Numbered from the stretch's first letter, positions 25,572 to 35,079 are shown. The stretch: 64,000 nucleotides of DNA from Streptomyces sp. f51 (GCF_037940415.1 NZ_CP149798.1:2414501-2478500), one strand, 5' to 3'. Notes: generated by a model not told the origin, from the letters alone. Program-made: numbers and translations.

Positions 25572-28166
25572 GTGCCCGGTGAGAATCTGTCCCGCGACGA
25601 GGCCCAGGAGCGGGCGGCACTGCTGTCCGTCGACGGCTACGACGTCTTCCTCGACCTGCGCTCGGCCGTCGGGGACACGGAGCCCGGCGCGCCGGACGGC
25701 GGTCCCCGCACCTTCCGCTCGGTGACCACGCTCCGCTTCCGCTGTGCCGAGCCGGGCGCGGCGAGCTTCGCCGACCTGATCGCGCCGAGTGTGACGGCCG
25801 TCTCCCTCAACGGCAGAGACCTCGACCCGGGTGAGGTCTTCGACGGCTCCCGGATCCGCCTGGAGGACCTGGCCGCCGAGAACGAGCTCGTGGTGGACGC
25901 CCAGTGCGCCTACTCCCGTACCGGCGAGGGCATGCACCGCTTCGTCGACCCCGAGGACGGCGAGGTGTATCTGTACACGCAGTACGAGCCCGCCGACTCG
26001 CGGCGCGTCTTCGCGAACTTCGAGCAGCCGGACCTCAAGGCGCCGTTCCGCTTCGAGGCGCGGGCCCCCGAGGGCTGGACCGTGTGGAGCAACGGCCTCG
26101 GCGAACTGACCGACGGGGTCTGGAAGTTCGCCGAGACGAAGCCGATCTCGACGTACATCACCGCCGTCGTGGCGGGCCCGTACCACTATGTGACCGACTC
26201 CTACTCCCGCACCTTCGACGACGGTACGAAGCTGGAGATCCCCCTCGGCGCGATGTGCCGCAAGGGCCTGGCCCCCCACTTCGACGCCGACGACGTGTTC
26301 CTCGTGACCAAGCAGGGGCTGGACTTCTTCCACGACCACTTCGACTACCCGTACCCGTTCGGGAAGTACGACCAGGCCTTCGTGCCCGAGTACAACCTCG
26401 GCGCGATGGAGAACCCGGGGCTCGTCACCTTCCGGGAGGAGTACATCTTCCGCGGCAAGGTGACGCAGACGTCGTACGAGGCGCGGGCGAACGTCATCCT
26501 GCACGAGATGGCGCACATGTGGTTCGGCGACCTCGTCACCATGGTCTGGTGGGACGACCTGTGGCTGAAGGAGTCCTTCGCCGACTTCATGGGCACGTTC
26601 GCGAACGTCGGCGCGACCCGCTTCACCGACGCGTGGATCACGTTCGCCAACCGCCGCAAGGCGTGGGCCTACCGCGCGGACCAGCTGCCGTCCACCCACC
26701 CGATCACGGCCGACATCCGTGACCTCCAGGACGCCAAGCTGAACTTCGACGGCATCACGTACGCCAAGGGCGCCTCCGTGCTCAAGCAGTTGGTGGCGTA
26801 CGCCGGGCAGGACGCCTTCCTGGAGGGCGCCCGCCGCTACTTCAAGCGCAACGCGTACGGGAACACCCGGCTCGGCGATCTGCTGTCGGCGCTGGAGGAG
26901 ACGAGCGGACGGGACATGGCCGCCTGGTCGCGGTCCTGGCTCCAGACCGCGGGCGTCAACTCCCTCACCCCGCAGGTGATCCTGGACGCGGAGGGGCGCG
27001 TCACCGAGCTCGCGGTGCTCCAGGAGGCCCCCGAGTCCCACCCCGAACTGCGCCCGCACCGCGTGGCCGTGGGTCTGTACCACCGTGAGAACGGCGACGG
27101 TCCCCTCGTGCGGTACGCCCGCGCCGAGGCGGACGTCGAGGGGCCCCGCACGGTCGTCACCGACCTGGCCGGCGCGGAGGCTCCCGCGCTCGTCCTCGTC
27201 AACGACGACGACCTCACGTACTGCAAGATCCGCTTCGACGAGGGCTCGCTGGCCACGCTGCGCGAGGCGCTCGGCGAGATCACCGACCCGCTCGCCCGGG
27301 CGCTGTGCTGGTCCGCGCTGTGGAACCTCACCCGCGACGCGATCGTGCCCGCCCGGGACTTCGTCTCGCTGGTGCTGCGCTTCGCGGGCCGCGAGTCCGA
27401 CATCGGTGTCCTCCAGATGCTGCACGCCTGGGCGAACTCCGCGCTCGTCAACTACGCGGCGCCCGGTTGGCGCGAGGAGGGCGGGGCGCTGCTCGCGGAG
27501 GGCGCGCTGAAGGAGCTGCGGCTCGCCGAGCCGGGCGGCGAGCACCAGCTCGCCTGGGCCCGCTTCTTCGCCGCCGTCGCCACCTCGGAGGCCGATCTCC
27601 AGCTGCTCCAGGGCCTGCTGGAGGGCACCGCGAAGATCGACGGTCTCGTGGTCGACCAGGAGCTGCGCTGGGCGTTCCTGGAGCCGCTGGCCGCGCGGGG
27701 CGCCGCCGACGAGTCCGCGCTCGCCGCCGAACTCGCCCGCGACGACACGGCCTCCGGCAAGCGGCACCAGGTCCGCTGTCTGGCCGCGCGTCCCTCGGCC
27801 GCGGTCAAGGCGCAGGCCTGGGCGGCCGTGGTGGAGTCCGACGCCCTGTCCAACGCCCTGGTCGAGGCGACCATCTCCGGCTTCGGCCAGCCGTCCCGGC
27901 GGGATCTGCTGGAGCCGTACACCGCGAAGTACTTCGCCGCGATCGACCGTGTCTGGGCCGAGCGGTCCATCCAGATCGGCATGGACGTGGTGAGGGGGCT
28001 GTTCCCCTCGCTCCAGGACTCCCCCGGGACCCTGGCGGCGACGGACGCCTGGCTCGGCTCGCACGAGGACGCTCCGCCCGCGCTGCGCCGGCTGGTGCTG
28101 GAGTCGCGGGACGACCTGGCGCGGGCGCTGCGGGCGCAGGCCCGCGACATCGCCGCCGCGGGCTGA
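25572..28166 (+). CDS. pepN: Aminopeptidase N (M1 family), first copy
   Basis: This cytosolic zinc aminopeptidase removes N-terminal residues from peptides and finishes protein breakdown. The 864-residue protein has the exopeptidase motif GAMEN, the zinc site HEMAH with the third ligand Glu 18 residues on (LKESFAD), and the usual C-terminal helical ERAP1-like domain. The length matches actinobacterial PepN. The GTG start has GAGGGAG upstream. A second M1 gene lies at 42053-44632 in the opposite orientation. A hairpin follows at 28194. Confidence 0.95.
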   Translation: MPGENLSRDEAQERAALLSVDGYDVFLDLRSAVGDTEPGAPDGGPRTFRSVTTLRFRCAEPGAASFADLIAPSVTAVSLNGRDLDPGEVFDGSRIRLEDLAAENELVVDAQCAYSRTGEGMHRFVDPEDGEVYLYTQYEPADSRRVFANFEQPDLKAPFRFEARAPEGWTVWSNGLGELTDGVWKFAETKPISTYITAVVAGPYHYVTDSYSRTFDDGTKLEIPLGAMCRKGLAPHFDADDVFLVTKQGLDFFHDHFDYPYPFGKYDQAFVPEYNLGAMENPGLVTFREEYIFRGKVTQTSYEARANVILHEMAHMWFGDLVTMVWWDDLWLKESFADFMGTFANVGATRFTDAWITFANRRKAWAYRADQLPSTHPITADIRDLQDAKLNFDGITYAKGASVLKQLVAYAGQDAFLEGARRYFKRNAYGNTRLGDLLSALEETSGRDMAAWSRSWLQTAGVNSLTPQVILDAEGRVTELAVLQEAPESHPELRPHRVAVGLYHRENGDGPLVRYARAEADVEGPRTVVTDLAGAEAPALVLVNDDDLTYCKIRFDEGSLATLREALGEITDPLARALCWSALWNLTRDAIVPARDFVSLVLRFAGRESDIGVLQMLHAWANSALVNYAAPGWREEGGALLAEGALKELRLAEPGGEHQLAWARFFAAVATSEADLQLLQGLLEGTAKIDGLVVDQELRWAFLEPLAARGAADESALAAELARDDTASGKRHQVRCLAARPSAAVKAQAWAAVVESDALSNALVEATISGFGQPSRRDLLEPYTAKYFAAIDRVWAERSIQIGMDVVRGLFPSLQDSPGTLAATDAWLGSHEDAPPALRRLVLESRDDLARALRAQARDIAAAG

Positions 28167-28193
28167 TCACCCGGTCCCGACGGGACCGGCCAC

Positions 28194-28229
28194 GGAGGGC
28201 ACCGGCGCCACGGGCGTGCGGTGCCCTCC
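28194..28229 (+). terminator. Terminator after pepN
   Basis: An 11-bp stem, GGAGGGCACCG with its complement, encloses a 14-base loop shortly after the pepN stop codon. Confidence 0.65.
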
Positions 28230-28464
28230 GCCGTGCGCGGGTCCTGCGGCGTCCCCGGGCGGCGTTGATCGACTGGTCGGCTGATCCGATGCGCGCATTG
28301 GTTACGAGATGCAGGTATTCAGAGCCGTAACCCCTATGAACACGCGGTGGGACCAGCGTCTTTCGGCGGCCGAACACGCGTGCTTCCGGGAGCGGTTGTC
28401 CCGATTCGCCGACGGGCGGGTAACAGGGGTTAGGAGGCGGCACTCGGGCGGGAACCCCCGGACC

Positions 28465-29520
28465 ATGAACCACAGCACCCCGCTCTCCCCCCGCACCCTG
28501 CGTCAGTCGTCCCCCGTGCGGCACCGGGTCCTGACCACCGCCCAGTTGCGCGGCCACGGCGTGACGACCGCGGACGCCAACGAGCGGTGCCGGCCCGGCG
28601 GCCCCTGGCAGCGGATCCTCCCCGGCGTGTTCCTGCTGCGTCCCGGCCCGCCGACCCCCGAGGAGCGGCTGCACGCCGCGTTGCTCTACACGGCCCGTCC
28701 CCCCTCGGCCCGCACGGCGCACCACGTCCCCGCCCAGCCGGGCTCCGCGGAACCGCGCGCCCCGCGGCCCGGCGCGGACGCGCTGATCACCGGTCTCGCG
28801 GCCCTGGCCCTGCACGGTCTCTCCTGCGCCCCGCCGCTGCTCTCGCTCGACACGATCGACGTACTGGTCCCCCGGCTGAGGCGGCTCCGCTCGACGGGCT
28901 GCGTGCGCATCGTGCGCGCGACCGTGCTGCCTGCGCCCGCGTTCGTGGCCGGGGTCCCGGTCGCGGCCGTCCCCCGCGCGCTGGCCGACGCGATCGCGGA
29001 GCTGACCGATGCGGAGGAGGTGCGCGGGCTGCTGACGGAGGCGGTGCGCCGCGGCCTGTGCGAACCTCGCTCGGTCGTGGAGGAGCTGACGGCGGCCCGG
29101 CTGCTCGACCGCCCGCACGTGGTGGACGCCGTGGACTCGCTGGTGGCGGAGGGCAGGGCGATCGCGGAGAACCGGCTGTACCGGATGGTCTTCGAGCACG
29201 GGCTGCCCGACCCGGTCTGGAACGTCGACCTGCGGCTGCCCGGCGGCCCCCGTCTCGGTGGGGCGGACGCGTACTGGCCCGAGCAGGCGGTGGCGGTCGA
29301 GCTGGTCACCAGGACTCCGCTCCAGGACTCCGACGCCCAGGAGACCGAGCGGGCCCGCAGGCGCGAGCACCTGGAGCGGCTGGGCGTCACCGTCGTCCAT
29401 GTCACCCCGCGCGGGCTCAGGGACGGGATGGAGCAGCAGGCCACCGTCGTACGGACCGCGCTCATGGCCGCGAACGACCGAGATCCGGCCGCCTATGTCG
29501 TGGTGCTGCCCCGGTCGTGA
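28465..29520 (+). CDS. AbiEi-like winged-helix protein with C-terminal nuclease-like domain
   Basis: The 351-residue product begins with LTTAQLRGHGVTTADANERCRPGGPWQRILPGVFLL-type sequence, matching the winged helix of AbiEi-type antitoxins, and ends with a DUF559/Vsr-like fold (VWNVDLRLPG..., VAVELVTRT, RREHLERLGVTVVHVTPRGL). Many actinobacterial genomes have such stand-alone proteins; a nucleic-acid or antitoxin role is plausible but unproven. The usual Asp-Glu-x-Lys nuclease residues are not all present. The ATG at 28465 is chosen because upstream codons in this frame have poor GC3; its ribosome site is weak. No partner AbiEii toxin is adjacent. Confidence 0.65.
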   Translation: MNHSTPLSPRTLRQSSPVRHRVLTTAQLRGHGVTTADANERCRPGGPWQRILPGVFLLRPGPPTPEERLHAALLYTARPPSARTAHHVPAQPGSAEPRAPRPGADALITGLAALALHGLSCAPPLLSLDTIDVLVPRLRRLRSTGCVRIVRATVLPAPAFVAGVPVAAVPRALADAIAELTDAEEVRGLLTEAVRRGLCEPRSVVEELTAARLLDRPHVVDAVDSLVAEGRAIAENRLYRMVFEHGLPDPVWNVDLRLPGGPRLGGADAYWPEQAVAVELVTRTPLQDSDAQETERARRREHLERLGVTVVHVTPRGLRDGMEQQATVVRTALMAANDRDPAAYVVVLPRS

Positions 29521-29545
29521 CGGACAGGGCGGTGCCCGGAGGGGA

Positions 29546-29584
29546 GGGAGGGGGCCCGCGGGGTGCTCGTGCGGGCCCCCTCCC
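29546..29584 (+). terminator. Terminator after the AbiEi-like gene
   Basis: A 14-bp perfect stem (29546-29559 with 29571-29584) and an 11-base loop lie 26 bp after the stop codon. Confidence 0.8.
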
Positions 29585-29703
29585 GCTGTCGCGGTGGCGT
29601 TGTCAGTGCCTCGATCTACTGTGGTGCGAGCGGGATATCCCCGGCCGCGGCGGGCCGGACGCGCCCGCCGCGACGAGCCGGAGACAAGCGACAGGAGAGT
29701 GCC

Positions 29704-30270
29704 ATGACGACCCTGCCCGACCGCCCGAACACGGCGCTGCTGGTGATCGACATGCAGCACGGAGCGGTGGACGCCGCCCATGACCGGGCGCGTGTGATCG
29801 CGAACATCGACGCGCTCGTCGCCAGGGCCCGCGCGGAGGCGGTGCCGGTGATCTGGGTGCAGCACTCCGACGACGGGATGAAGTACGGCAGCGCGTCCTG
29901 GCAGTACGTGCCCGAGCTGGTCCGCGAGGAGGCGGAGCCCGTCGTCCACAAGAAGTACGGCGACTCCTTCGAGGCCACCGATCTGGAGGACCTGCTGACC
30001 GAGCGCGCCGTCGGCCATGTCGTGGTCACCGGCGCCCAGACGGACATGTGCGTCCGCTCCACCCTGCACGGCGCCTTCACCCGTGGGTACGACGTCACGC
30101 TGGTCGGCGACGCGCACACCACGGAGGACCTCACCGCGTACGGCGCCCCCGCACCGGCCGAGGTCGTCGCCCACACCAACCTGTACTGGAACGAGCAGCG
30201 CGCGCCCGGCCGGCGCGGGAAGACCGTCGGGACGGCGGAGCTGAGCTTCGCGGTCAGAGCCGACGGCTGA
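29704..30270 (+). CDS. Isochorismatase-family cysteine hydrolase
   Basis: The 188-residue enzyme has the catalytic triad of the family: Asp in LLVIDMQHG, Lys in VVHKKYGDSF and Cys in GAQTDMCVRSTLHGA. Members hydrolyse amides or enol ethers (nicotinamidase, N-carbamoylsarcosine hydrolase, isochorismatase); the substrate here is unknown. ACAGGAGAG precedes the ATG. The 3' end overlaps the end of the convergent serine hydrolase gene by 17 bp, an arrangement with no room for a terminator. Confidence 0.9.
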   Translation: MTTLPDRPNTALLVIDMQHGAVDAAHDRARVIANIDALVARARAEAVPVIWVQHSDDGMKYGSASWQYVPELVREEAEPVVHKKYGDSFEATDLEDLLTERAVGHVVVTGAQTDMCVRSTLHGAFTRGYDVTLVGDAHTTEDLTAYGAPAPAEVVAHTNLYWNEQRAPGRRGKTVGTAELSFAVRADG

Positions 30271-31438
30271 GGGCGTTCCAGGAGCGGCTCGCCGGGGCCT
30301 GCCGGGTTCCGCAGAACTCCGCCTCGACCACCGCCTCGGCGTTCCCGGTCCAGTCGCCGTTGAAGTTGAAGGCGAGGGAGCGGCGGCCGTCCGCGGTGGT
30401 GACGGCCACGGAGGACGAGCCGTGGATGCCTCCGTCGTGTCCCCAGATCCGGACGCCGCAGCTCAGTTTCTGCTCCAGGAGGCCGAGGCCGTAGCCGCCG
30501 TCGGGGACGCCGTCGATCCGGATCGTGGTCTTCATCTCCTTGAGCTGCTCGGGCGGCAGGAGCCTGCCGCGCAGGAGGGCGCCGTAGAAGCGGCCGAGGT
30601 CGGCGCTGTCGGAGATCATCTCCCCGGCGGAGGAGGCCATGGAGGGGTTGAGGGAGGTGGCGTCGTAGGTCGGCCCGGTCGTCGTCCCGGCCAGCTTGGA
30701 GTAGGCCCTGCTGTGCGGCCCGGGGACGCTCGCCCGGGTGCCCGGCAGCGAAGTGGCGCGCAGATGGAGGGGCTTGATGATCCGGTCGCGGATCTCGGAG
30801 GCGTAGGAGCGGCCGGTGACCTTCTCGATCACCATGCCGGCCACGACGTAGTTGGTGTTCGAGTAGTTCCAGGAGGTGCCCGGGGCGAAGTCCGGCTTGT
30901 GGGACAGGGCGACGGCCACGAGCTGTTCGGGCGTCAGCGTGTCGTAGCGGTGGCGCAGGAAGCCGTCCCTGGCGAAGTGCGTGGCGACGAAGTCCTCGTC
31001 GGCGGTGTAGTTGAAGATCCCGCTGGTGTGGTTGAGGAGCTGCCGGACGGTGATCCTCGTGCCGTCGTTGCCGTTGCCGCGGATCAGGCCGGGCAGCCAG
31101 TGGTCCACGGTGTCGTCCAGTGACAGCCGTTTCTCCGCCTCCAGCTGGAGCAGGACGGTGGAGACGAACGTCTTGGTGATGCTGCCCACGCGGTAGCGGT
31201 CGGCCGTGGAGCGCGGTGCGCCGGTCCGCAGGTCCCCCACGCCCGCGGTGGCGGACCAGGTGCCGTGCGGGCCCCCGGCCGTCGCGGTCACCCCCGGCAC
31301 ACCGTCCCGCACGGCCGCCTCCATGGCCGCGCGCGTCGGCGCGTGACCGCCCCGCACGGGTGCCGCCGCCGCGACACCCGCCTGCGTCACGGCGACCCCC
31401 GCGACGATCGCTCCCACCAGTGCCGTACGAACCCTCAT
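30254..31438 (-). CDS. Secreted serine hydrolase of the beta-lactamase/DD-peptidase fold
   Basis: The 394-residue protein starts with a Sec signal peptide (about residues 1-26, ...AGVAAAAP). It has the three motifs of class C beta-lactamase-like enzymes: SxxK as SITK, YxN as YSN and a final HDG in WGHDGGIHG. The size and motifs resemble Streptomyces D-Ala-D-Ala carboxypeptidases such as R61. It may trim peptidoglycan or hydrolyse other esters or peptides outside the cell. It lies 91 bp downstream of the metallophosphoesterase gene on the same strand and overlaps the convergent isochorismatase gene. Confidence 0.9.
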   Translation of the reverse strand: MRVRTALVGAIVAGVAVTQAGVAAAAPVRGGHAPTRAAMEAAVRDGVPGVTATAGGPHGTWSATAGVGDLRTGAPRSTADRYRVGSITKTFVSTVLLQLEAEKRLSLDDTVDHWLPGLIRGNGNDGTRITVRQLLNHTSGIFNYTADEDFVATHFARDGFLRHRYDTLTPEQLVAVALSHKPDFAPGTSWNYSNTNYVVAGMVIEKVTGRSYASEIRDRIIKPLHLRATSLPGTRASVPGPHSRAYSKLAGTTTGPTYDATSLNPSMASSAGEMISDSADLGRFYGALLRGRLLPPEQLKEMKTTIRIDGVPDGGYGLGLLEQKLSCGVRIWGHDGGIHGSSSVAVTTADGRRSLAFNFNGDWTGNAEAVVEAEFCGTRQAPASRSWNALSRRL

Positions 31439-31529
31439 GTCTGCCCCGTCTCGCTGTCGGACCCGGTCGCGGGGACGGACTCCGTGAGGGCGTCGGCGGG
31501 TTGCCCGGACGGCGCGGGTTGATCCCTTT

Positions 31530-33311
31530 TCAGCCCTTCTTCAGGATCAGCTCGGTGTTGCGGTCGCGGGAGGTGCCCGACAGGTCGGTGCGGGCGCCGG
31601 GGGCGTTGAAGGAGAGCTCGCGGTACAGGGCCGCGAGGCCGGTCTGGGTGAGGTCGGAGAAGTCCGTGGCGTGCGGGGCCGCGGACTCGACGAGGGTGGT
31701 GAACAGCGAGAGGGTGCCGTCCTTGTTGTCGACCAGTTCGATGACACGGGCGAGCTGGGGGAAGTCGACGTGGGAGGCGGTGCAGATCTCCCAGAAGGAC
31801 CGGTTGCCCGCGGCGGCGTGCGGGATGATCTCGTTCTTGTGGGTGTGGCCGTTCACCCAGGCCAGGGTGTTGCTGTACTTCGCGAGGAGGGCGACGACCT
31901 CTTCCCCGCCGTGCCGCTTCTCGGCCGGGTGCGCGGGGTCGGCGTGGGTGTTGCGCATGGTCTTGCTGGTGTGGTGGCTGAAGACGACGACGTAGGAGTC
32001 CGCGTTGTCGCGCAGGGTCTTCTCCAGCCAGCGCAGCTGCGCCGTGCCGATGGAGCCCTCGTAGTGGCCGCCGGGATCGGTGGTGTCGAGGCTGACGCCG
32101 ATGACGTCCTCGGCGATCCGGAACGTGTAGTACTGCGTGCCCGCGGAGAGGTTGGCCGAGGAGTAGCCGTGGCCGATCGGGCCCGGTCCGGTGTACGCCG
32201 GGTCGAGGTGGGCCTTGACGTACTCGGCGGGGGTGAACGGGGCGCGCTTCTCGTCGGGCGTGACCGAGCGCATCTGGCGGGTGTGCGCCCTGAGCAGGTC
32301 GTGGAAGGCGGCGCCCTTGGGGCTGCTGCCGTCCTTGATGGTCTTGGCGAGCGCGACGCACTCCGCGGAGCCCAGGGACATCAGCTTCTTGCCGCCGACG
32401 GCGAACTCGGTGAGGTAGGAGTCGCCGCGCGATCCGTAGCAGCCGAGCGGAAGCGCGTCGTGGTTGCCGACGGTGGAGTACCAGGGCAGGCTCAGGCCGG
32501 GGCTGCGCAGCTCGCTGATCGCGGCCTCCAGGAAGCCCTGGATGCGCGGGAAGCCGAGCTGCTTGTCGGCGTCGCGCAGGGCGGCGTCGGGCTGCCAGTA
32601 GGTCTTCAGGGCGCTGGCCTGGACGCCCTCGTAGTGCCGCGGGTCACCGCTGTTGGGGGTGATGCGCCCGCCGCTCATCACCTTCAGGAACCACTCCAGT
32701 TCGGTCTTGGAGTTGTTGTCGGTGTTGTCCCCGGTGGTCATGACGAAGTGCAGCGGGGAACCGGTGACGGGCGCGCCGTGCAGGGCGTTGACCCGCTCGA
32801 TCAGCGAGACCGCGCCGGCGACGGTCAGCGTCTCCTGGGGGCGCCAGGCGCTCTTGTTCTGGGCGCGCAGGTACTCCAGGCGCAGCGGGTGCTGGGCGTC
32901 GGTCAGGTGCAGGTCGGTGAGCTGCACGAACGCGGCGAGGGCGGTGCGCCGGTCGGCCCGCCCCGTCTTGGCGGCGGCGAGTTCGTCGCGGACGACCCGC
33001 TTCCAGCCGGCGCCGTCGCCGAGGCGGCGGTATCCGGTGGAGCCGGAGCGCGGGGCGGCCACGCCGGCGAGGGTGGTGCCGCGGGTGTACGGGGCGAGCG
33101 CGGCCGGGGCGGTGCGGCCGGTCGCGGCCTGGCCCTGGGAGCGGGCGAGCGAGTCGGCGACGGGCGCCTGGGCGGCGGTCGTGGCGTGTGCCGGGGCCTG
33201 CGGGCGCAGGGCCAGGCTGAGCCCCGTGGTGAGGGACACCGCTCCGGTGGCGGCCAGCAGGGTGCGGCGGTTGAGGGCGGGTACGGTGGCGACAGAGCGT
33301 ATGCGCGGCAT
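31530..33311 (-). CDS. Secreted metallophosphoesterase, TIGR03767 type
   Basis: The 593-residue protein has a Tat signal (NRRTLLAATGAVS) and all calcineurin-like motifs in order: DLHLTD, TGDNTDN, GNHD, FSHHT and GHTHKN. It fits the large actinobacterial TIGR03767 family, which I recall as uncharacterised secreted phosphoesterases. The two-metal centre should hydrolyse phosphomonoesters or diesters outside the cell. GGGGAGA lies upstream of the ATG. It precedes the serine hydrolase gene and may be co-transcribed with it. No PHO-box was identified. Confidence 0.9.
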   Translation of the reverse strand: MPRIRSVATVPALNRRTLLAATGAVSLTTGLSLALRPQAPAHATTAAQAPVADSLARSQGQAATGRTAPAALAPYTRGTTLAGVAAPRSGSTGYRRLGDGAGWKRVVRDELAAAKTGRADRRTALAAFVQLTDLHLTDAQHPLRLEYLRAQNKSAWRPQETLTVAGAVSLIERVNALHGAPVTGSPLHFVMTTGDNTDNNSKTELEWFLKVMSGGRITPNSGDPRHYEGVQASALKTYWQPDAALRDADKQLGFPRIQGFLEAAISELRSPGLSLPWYSTVGNHDALPLGCYGSRGDSYLTEFAVGGKKLMSLGSAECVALAKTIKDGSSPKGAAFHDLLRAHTRQMRSVTPDEKRAPFTPAEYVKAHLDPAYTGPGPIGHGYSSANLSAGTQYYTFRIAEDVIGVSLDTTDPGGHYEGSIGTAQLRWLEKTLRDNADSYVVVFSHHTSKTMRNTHADPAHPAEKRHGGEEVVALLAKYSNTLAWVNGHTHKNEIIPHAAAGNRSFWEICTASHVDFPQLARVIELVDNKDGTLSLFTTLVESAAPHATDFSDLTQTGLAALYRELSFNAPGARTDLSGTSRDRNTELILKKG

Positions 33312-33570
33312 GGCGCGGTCTCCCCGAGTGCGAACGCGTCGGCAGTGGCCGCGGGGTGTTCGACTCGCGAACTCCCCGCTCGTACTGGATCGTTGGCACT
33401 GGGGATGACCTGCGCGTTAACTGGGCGGCAACGGGCGACGCCGATCACCGTACGTCGATCTCGGCCCACCCTGGGCGTCCATGGAGTCCTGTCCGAACGG
33501 CCGGTGGGCGGTCACTCCGTGTTCATCTTGCGGGGTAGGGGAGGTGGATCCGGGGGTGTGGCCCGCTCGT

Positions 33571-34479
33571 TCAGGGGTTCGCCGGGGAGTAGGCGGGCGC
33601 GGACCAGCGCAGCGGGCTGGCGGCGGGTGTCTCGACGGCCCCGGCGAGGGTGAAGCGGACGGTGCGTTCGCCGTCGGGGGTGAACTCGGTGCGGGCCGTG
33701 CCGGTGAGCTGGAGCACCCCTCCCGCCGTCCAGTCCAGGAAGAGCAGACCGGCGCGCGGGTCGGCGGTGAGGTTGCCCAGGCTCAGGAACATGGAGTTGC
33801 CGGGGTAGTCGCGCCAGCTCAGTTCGCCGGGCGAGTCGACGCGCACGAAGCCGGGGTTGCCGCCGCGGTGGCTGGCGTCGGCGCCGTGCGGGTGGACGGT
33901 GGCGAGGAAGAAGGTGTCGGCGGCCTCGACGAACTCCTGCTGCGCGGGGGTGAGTTCCGTGCCGTGCCGGGCGGCGCCCGGTGTGCGGCCGGTCACCGTC
34001 TCGTACGTCTGCCTCTTCTGGAGGTACTTGGGGCAGTTGGCGAAGACCTGGTCGGCCTCGACCGCGAAGCCGCGCGGGGTGGACCGGACGCGTCCGTTGA
34101 GGCGCATACGGCGGCGGGTGCGCGGGTCGAGGGCGATGGTGCCGACGGCGGTGCCCTCGGTGGCGAGGGCACCGGTGAGCGGATCACCGGCGGGGAGCCC
34201 CCCGGTGACGGAGATCCGGTGGGCCCCGGTGGCCCGGACGAATCCCGGCTCCCCCGTGAGCAGCGAGGCCCAAACCCCGCCGCCCGCGGGATCCGCGTCC
34301 CGCCCGGCTCCGGTGCCGCTCCTCGGGGCCGCGGCGCCGACGACCAGCATCGGCTGGAGTTCGAGGAAGGCCGCGGCCACCGGGCGGATGCCCTGGCCCA
34401 CGGCCCGGCCCACGTGGTCGGCGAGGTCCCGTACGCCCACGCGGTCCTGGATCGTCCGCGAGCCCGGGTGATATGTCAT
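33571..34479 (-). CDS. Pyridoxamine 5'-phosphate oxidase-like flavin protein
   Basis: The 302-residue product has two split-barrel flavin-binding segments: an N-terminal part (VWASLLTGEPGFVRATG) and a C-terminal part (TFFLATVHPHGADASHRGGNPGFVRV and GLLFLDW). This layout matches large PNPOx-like proteins that bind FMN or F420 and often act as uncharacterised reductases. It lacks PLP-synthesis context. It lies 14 bp downstream of the VOC gene on the same strand, so the two form an operon driven from the promoter facing the CGNR gene. Confidence 0.83.
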   Translation of the reverse strand: MTYHPGSRTIQDRVGVRDLADHVGRAVGQGIRPVAAAFLELQPMLVVGAAAPRSGTGAGRDADPAGGGVWASLLTGEPGFVRATGAHRISVTGGLPAGDPLTGALATEGTAVGTIALDPRTRRRMRLNGRVRSTPRGFAVEADQVFANCPKYLQKRQTYETVTGRTPGAARHGTELTPAQQEFVEAADTFFLATVHPHGADASHRGGNPGFVRVDSPGELSWRDYPGNSMFLSLGNLTADPRAGLLFLDWTAGGVLQLTGTARTEFTPDGERTVRFTLAGAVETPAASPLRWSAPAYSPANP

Positions 34480-34493
34480 GACCGCTCCAGGGA

Positions 34494-34952
34494 CTAGAAG
34501 AAGCCGCAGGTCGGCGCGGGCGCGTTCGGCGCCGGCGCGTCCTCGGCGCCGCTCGCCGTAAAGATCTCCAGACGGGTGCCGTCCGGGTCGTGGAAGAAGA
34601 TGCCGCCCGAGGCCGAGCCCTCACTGTGGGCGACCACTCCGTCGTGGGCGAACGTGGCGCCGTACGCGCGCAGGGCCGTCTCGTACTCCCTGACCCGCTC
34701 GACGGATTCGGCTTCGAGGGCGAGGTGGTGCAGGCCCGGCAGGCCGCCGTCGTACGTGCCGCGCGCCTGCTGCCAGAGCGTGAGCACGGGACGGCCGTCG
34801 CCGGACAGGGGGCCGAGGAACGCGTACCGCCGCTGCCCGTCGTCGTCCTTGCCCTCGCCGAGCACCCCGAATCCGAGGACGTCGCGGTAGAAGGCGAGCG
34901 AGCGGTCGAGGTCCGTGACGTTCAGGCCGACGTGGCCGGTGCGCAGCGTCAT
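34494..34952 (-). CDS. VOC (glyoxalase/dioxygenase) family protein
   Basis: The 152-residue product has two beta-alpha-beta-beta-beta modules of the vicinal oxygen chelate fold. HVGLNVTDLDRSLAFYRDVLGF opens the first and HHLALEAESVE the second, with a metal-binding Glu in DPDGTRLEIF. It could act as a glyoxalase, dioxygenase or resistance protein. A Cys-Gly-Phe-Phe tail ends it. Its promoter region is shared with the divergent CGNR regulator, so that regulator probably controls it. Confidence 0.87.
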   Translation of the reverse strand: MTLRTGHVGLNVTDLDRSLAFYRDVLGFGVLGEGKDDDGQRRYAFLGPLSGDGRPVLTLWQQARGTYDGGLPGLHHLALEAESVERVREYETALRAYGATFAHDGVVAHSEGSASGGIFFHDPDGTRLEIFTASGAEDAPAPNAPAPTCGFF

Positions 34953-35007
34953 GACGGTGCCTTTCTGCCGGTGGCGGCCCCATCGGAGGGGCTAACCCTT
35001 GTCATCG

Positions 35008-35036
35008 ACTTTAAGAGTTATAATCGGGAACGTCAA
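35008..35036 (-). promoter_or_regulatory. Promoter for the VOC-PNPOx operon
   Basis: On the minus strand TTGACG (35036-35031) and TAAAGT (35013-35008) are separated by 17 bases, close to the consensus for the main sigma factor. On the plus strand a perfect TATAAT stands at 35019-35024, 55 bp before the CGNR start, but its TTGTCA is only 14 bases upstream. The two promoters overlap, so one regulator could control both. Confidence 0.6.
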
Positions 35037-35079
35037 CCGGTGACCTACTCTTGAGCGGTTAGCAGCGAAGGGAGACCCC

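Noticed and set aside
28309..28464. N-terminal extension of the AbiEi-like gene from ATG 28309 or 28336
   Set aside because: Codons in this part have poor third-position GC and no similarity to the family; it looks like promoter DNA.
29704..30270. Siderophore or phenazine cluster suggested by an isochorismatase-type gene
   Set aside because: No synthetase, isochorismate synthase or transport genes are adjacent; the family is mostly general amidohydrolases.
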